Shown here in pieces: positions 6,456 to 7,309 of a DNA stretch of 7,309 bases. The position numbers and the translations under genes are program-made. Origin of the DNA: Clostridia bacterium (GTDB lineage Bacteria > Bacillota > DSM-521 > Neomoorellales > Neomoorellaceae); NCBI GenBank assembly GCA_012727745.1, contig JAAYGJ010000125.1:1-7309 (forward strand), written 5' to 3'. The notes under the pieces were generated by a model. The model saw only the letters and a list, made by a program, of their open reading frames with translations. It made no database searches and was not told where the DNA came from. Position 1 is the first letter of the stretch. Each line of letters begins with the position of its first letter.

Positions 6456-6495
6456 GTTCGAAGCGGCTTTCGGGAAAATAATAACTGCTTCTACC

Positions 6496-7125
6496 TCACA
6501 ATTTCCTTGCCGGAACTCCGACATACGTTCCAGGTTCAGTTATATCCCTAACAACTACAGCGCCTGCGCCAATGACAGCTCCCTCGCAAATGGTTATGCG
6601 CGGTATGACTTTAACACCTGTCCCAAGGTAAGAGCCTTCTTTTAAAGTTGTGAATCCTGATAGATTACAACCGGGCATAATACAAACATAATCTTCAATA
6701 ACATTGTCGTGTCCTACGGTGCATCCTAAATTAATCAGGCAGTGCTTTCCAATATTAACATTATTACTGATAATATTGCCGGCTGTTATTATACTTCCTT
6801 CGCCGATTGTTACAGTCCTTGTTATAATTGCGCTTGGGTGAATCAATGTTTCCCATTTGATATTTTTAAGAGTCCCCACAAATGTTTTTTTTACTTCTGG
6901 ATTCTGCATTGATATTACCCCGAATAGTTCTCGTTCTTGGGACATCTTGATCAGATATTCGGTGTTGCCAATTATCTTATACCCATTCAATTCAATCCCG
7001 ATTTCCTTGTTATCGTCGATATAACCCAGCAGATTATATTGATTATGAACCTTATTGATGTCCTCAATCAACCACGCGACTTCTTTACCAAAATCTCCGG
7101 CTCCAATAATAACAAAATCTTTCAT
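6496..7125 (-). CDS. PglD/EpsM-type sugar O/N-acetyltransferase (left-handed beta-helix)
   Basis: This 209-residue protein has the two-domain layout of the PglD/NeuD/EpsM family. A small Rossmann-like N-terminal domain with GAGDFG at 8-13 and GYIDD at 34-38 binds the UDP-sugar. A hexapeptide-repeat beta-helix follows from about residue 95, ending in the usual GVPARKL. His139 in TVGHD sits where the catalytic base of PglD is expected. Family members use acetyl-CoA to acetylate the 4-amino group of a UDP-4-amino-4,6-dideoxy sugar (PglD and EpsM in the bacillosamine route) or, for NeuD, sialic acid. The ATG start at 7125 has GGAG seven bases upstream (7136-7133) and overlaps the sugar transferase stop. 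The same order occurs in Bacillus subtilis epsL-epsM and next to each other as pglC/pglD in Campylobacter, so it most likely completes the priming sugar. The matching 4-aminotransferase and dehydratase are not in the window. The exact substrate is unproven. Confidence 0.88.
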   Translation of the reverse strand: MKDFVIIGAGDFGKEVAWLIEDINKVHNQYNLLGYIDDNKEIGIELNGYKIIGNTEYLIKMSQERELFGVISMQNPEVKKTFVGTLKNIKWETLIHPSAIITRTVTIGEGSIITAGNIISNNVNIGKHCLINLGCTVGHDNVIEDYVCIMPGCNLSGFTTLKEGSYLGTGVKVIPRITICEGAVIGAGAVVVRDITEPGTYVGVPARKL

Positions 7126-7309
7126 CTTCTTTCTCCATTTGTCACATTAAAGGCTTCCATTGTCTCCGATGTGTTGGAGCTGATTCCTTCACGAACAAAT
7201 ACTTTCTTTATTGTTTCTAAAATAATCTTCCAATCCCCAATACAACTCACGTTATCTACATACTCAACATCCAGATGAAATTTATCCTCCCAAGAAATTG
7301 CATTACGCC
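7122..7309 (-). CDS. Sugar transferase (initiating phosphoglycosyltransferase, EpsL/PglC/WcaJ family), C-terminal end only
   Basis: Only the last 61 codons are inside the window; the 5' part lies beyond 7309. Reading the minus strand from 7307 gives RNAISWEDKFHLDVEYVDN, then a segment with KIILETIKKVFVREGIS, and a TGA stop at 7124-7122. This closely matches the conserved C-terminal tail of bacterial sugar transferases, where (G)RNAISWE..F.LDV.YVDN is a hallmark. Family members are monotopic membrane enzymes that move a sugar phosphate from a UDP-sugar onto undecaprenyl phosphate, the first step of repeat-unit assembly. The catalytic Asp-Glu pair and the membrane segment lie upstream and cannot be checked. 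The stop overlaps the next start codon in ATGA, so the two are translationally coupled. The next gene being PglD/EpsM-like supports an EpsL/PglC-type substrate such as an acetylated diamino sugar, which is inference. No ATG-initiated reading of this piece is possible because the start is missing. Confidence 0.9.
   Translation of the reverse strand, partial: RNAISWEDKFHLDVEYVDNVSCIGDWKIILETIKKVFVREGISSNTSETMEAFNVTNGERR

Noticed and set aside
6459..6472. Second hairpin (CGAA/TTCG around AGCCGC) in the 84-base gap
   Set aside because: Only a 4-bp stem with no T run after it; not distinguishable from chance.
6937..7278. Plus-strand open frame of 113 codons at the right end
   Set aside because: It overlaps the acetyltransferase start and the sugar transferase tail, both of which are recognised in the minus-strand frames with matching ribosome binding site and ATGA coupling.

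Overview
The window is a stretch of a surface or exopolysaccharide biosynthesis cluster. Every gene lies on the minus strand, so transcription runs from high to low coordinates. Genes are packed with 4-base ATGA overlaps at three junctions (7122-7125, 3982-3985, 1922-1925), short gaps elsewhere, and only one gap over 50 bases (6412-6495). There is no stretch over 300 bases without a gene. No promoter, tRNA, rRNA, CRISPR array or insertion sequence is visible, so the promoter is presumably upstream of 7309. Moderate-to-low GC by eye, strong GGAGG-type ribosome binding sites, two TTG starts and the protein flavour suggest a Firmicute, probably of clostridial type. This is inference only, and a Negativicute with an outer membrane is not excluded.

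In transcription order: (1) 7309-7122, the C-terminal tail of a bacterial sugar transferase (EpsL/PglC/WcaJ family), the enzyme that starts the lipid-linked repeat unit; (2) 7125-6496, a PglD/EpsM-type acetyltransferase, translationally coupled to it; (3) 6411-5152, a WbuB-like family 4 glycosyltransferase; (4) 5145-3982, a second family 4 glycosyltransferase; (5) 3985-2672, a WbpA-type UDP-HexNAc 6-dehydrogenase; (6) 2657-1922, a NodB/CE4-like polysaccharide deacetylase family gene broken into two frames at a run of eight G (minus strand); (7) 1925-1026, an LpxD-like left-handed beta-helix acyltransferase; (8) 1015-38, a Gfo/Idh/MocA oxidoreductase of the WlbA/WbpB functional type; (9) 16-1, the first five codons of the next gene, whose MEFRD start and well-placed ribosome binding site fit a DegT/DnrJ/EryC1/StrS aminotransferase.

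Two sugar pathways seem to meet here. The sugar transferase plus PglD/EpsM pair implies a priming sugar carrying an acetylated amino group, as in N,N'-diacetylbacillosamine. The dehydrogenase, oxidoreductase, acyltransferase and (edge) aminotransferase resemble the WbpA-WbpB-WbpE-WbpD route to UDP-2,3-diacetamido-2,3-dideoxy-hexuronic acid, with an LpxD-like protein where a short WbpD-like acetyltransferase would be expected. The two glycosyltransferases would add sugars to the primed lipid carrier.

The main points for a second look are the G8 frameshift in the deacetylase-like gene (a possible phase-variation or slippage switch, a decaying gene, or a sequence error) and the LpxD-like protein that lacks the C-terminal extension of true LpxD.
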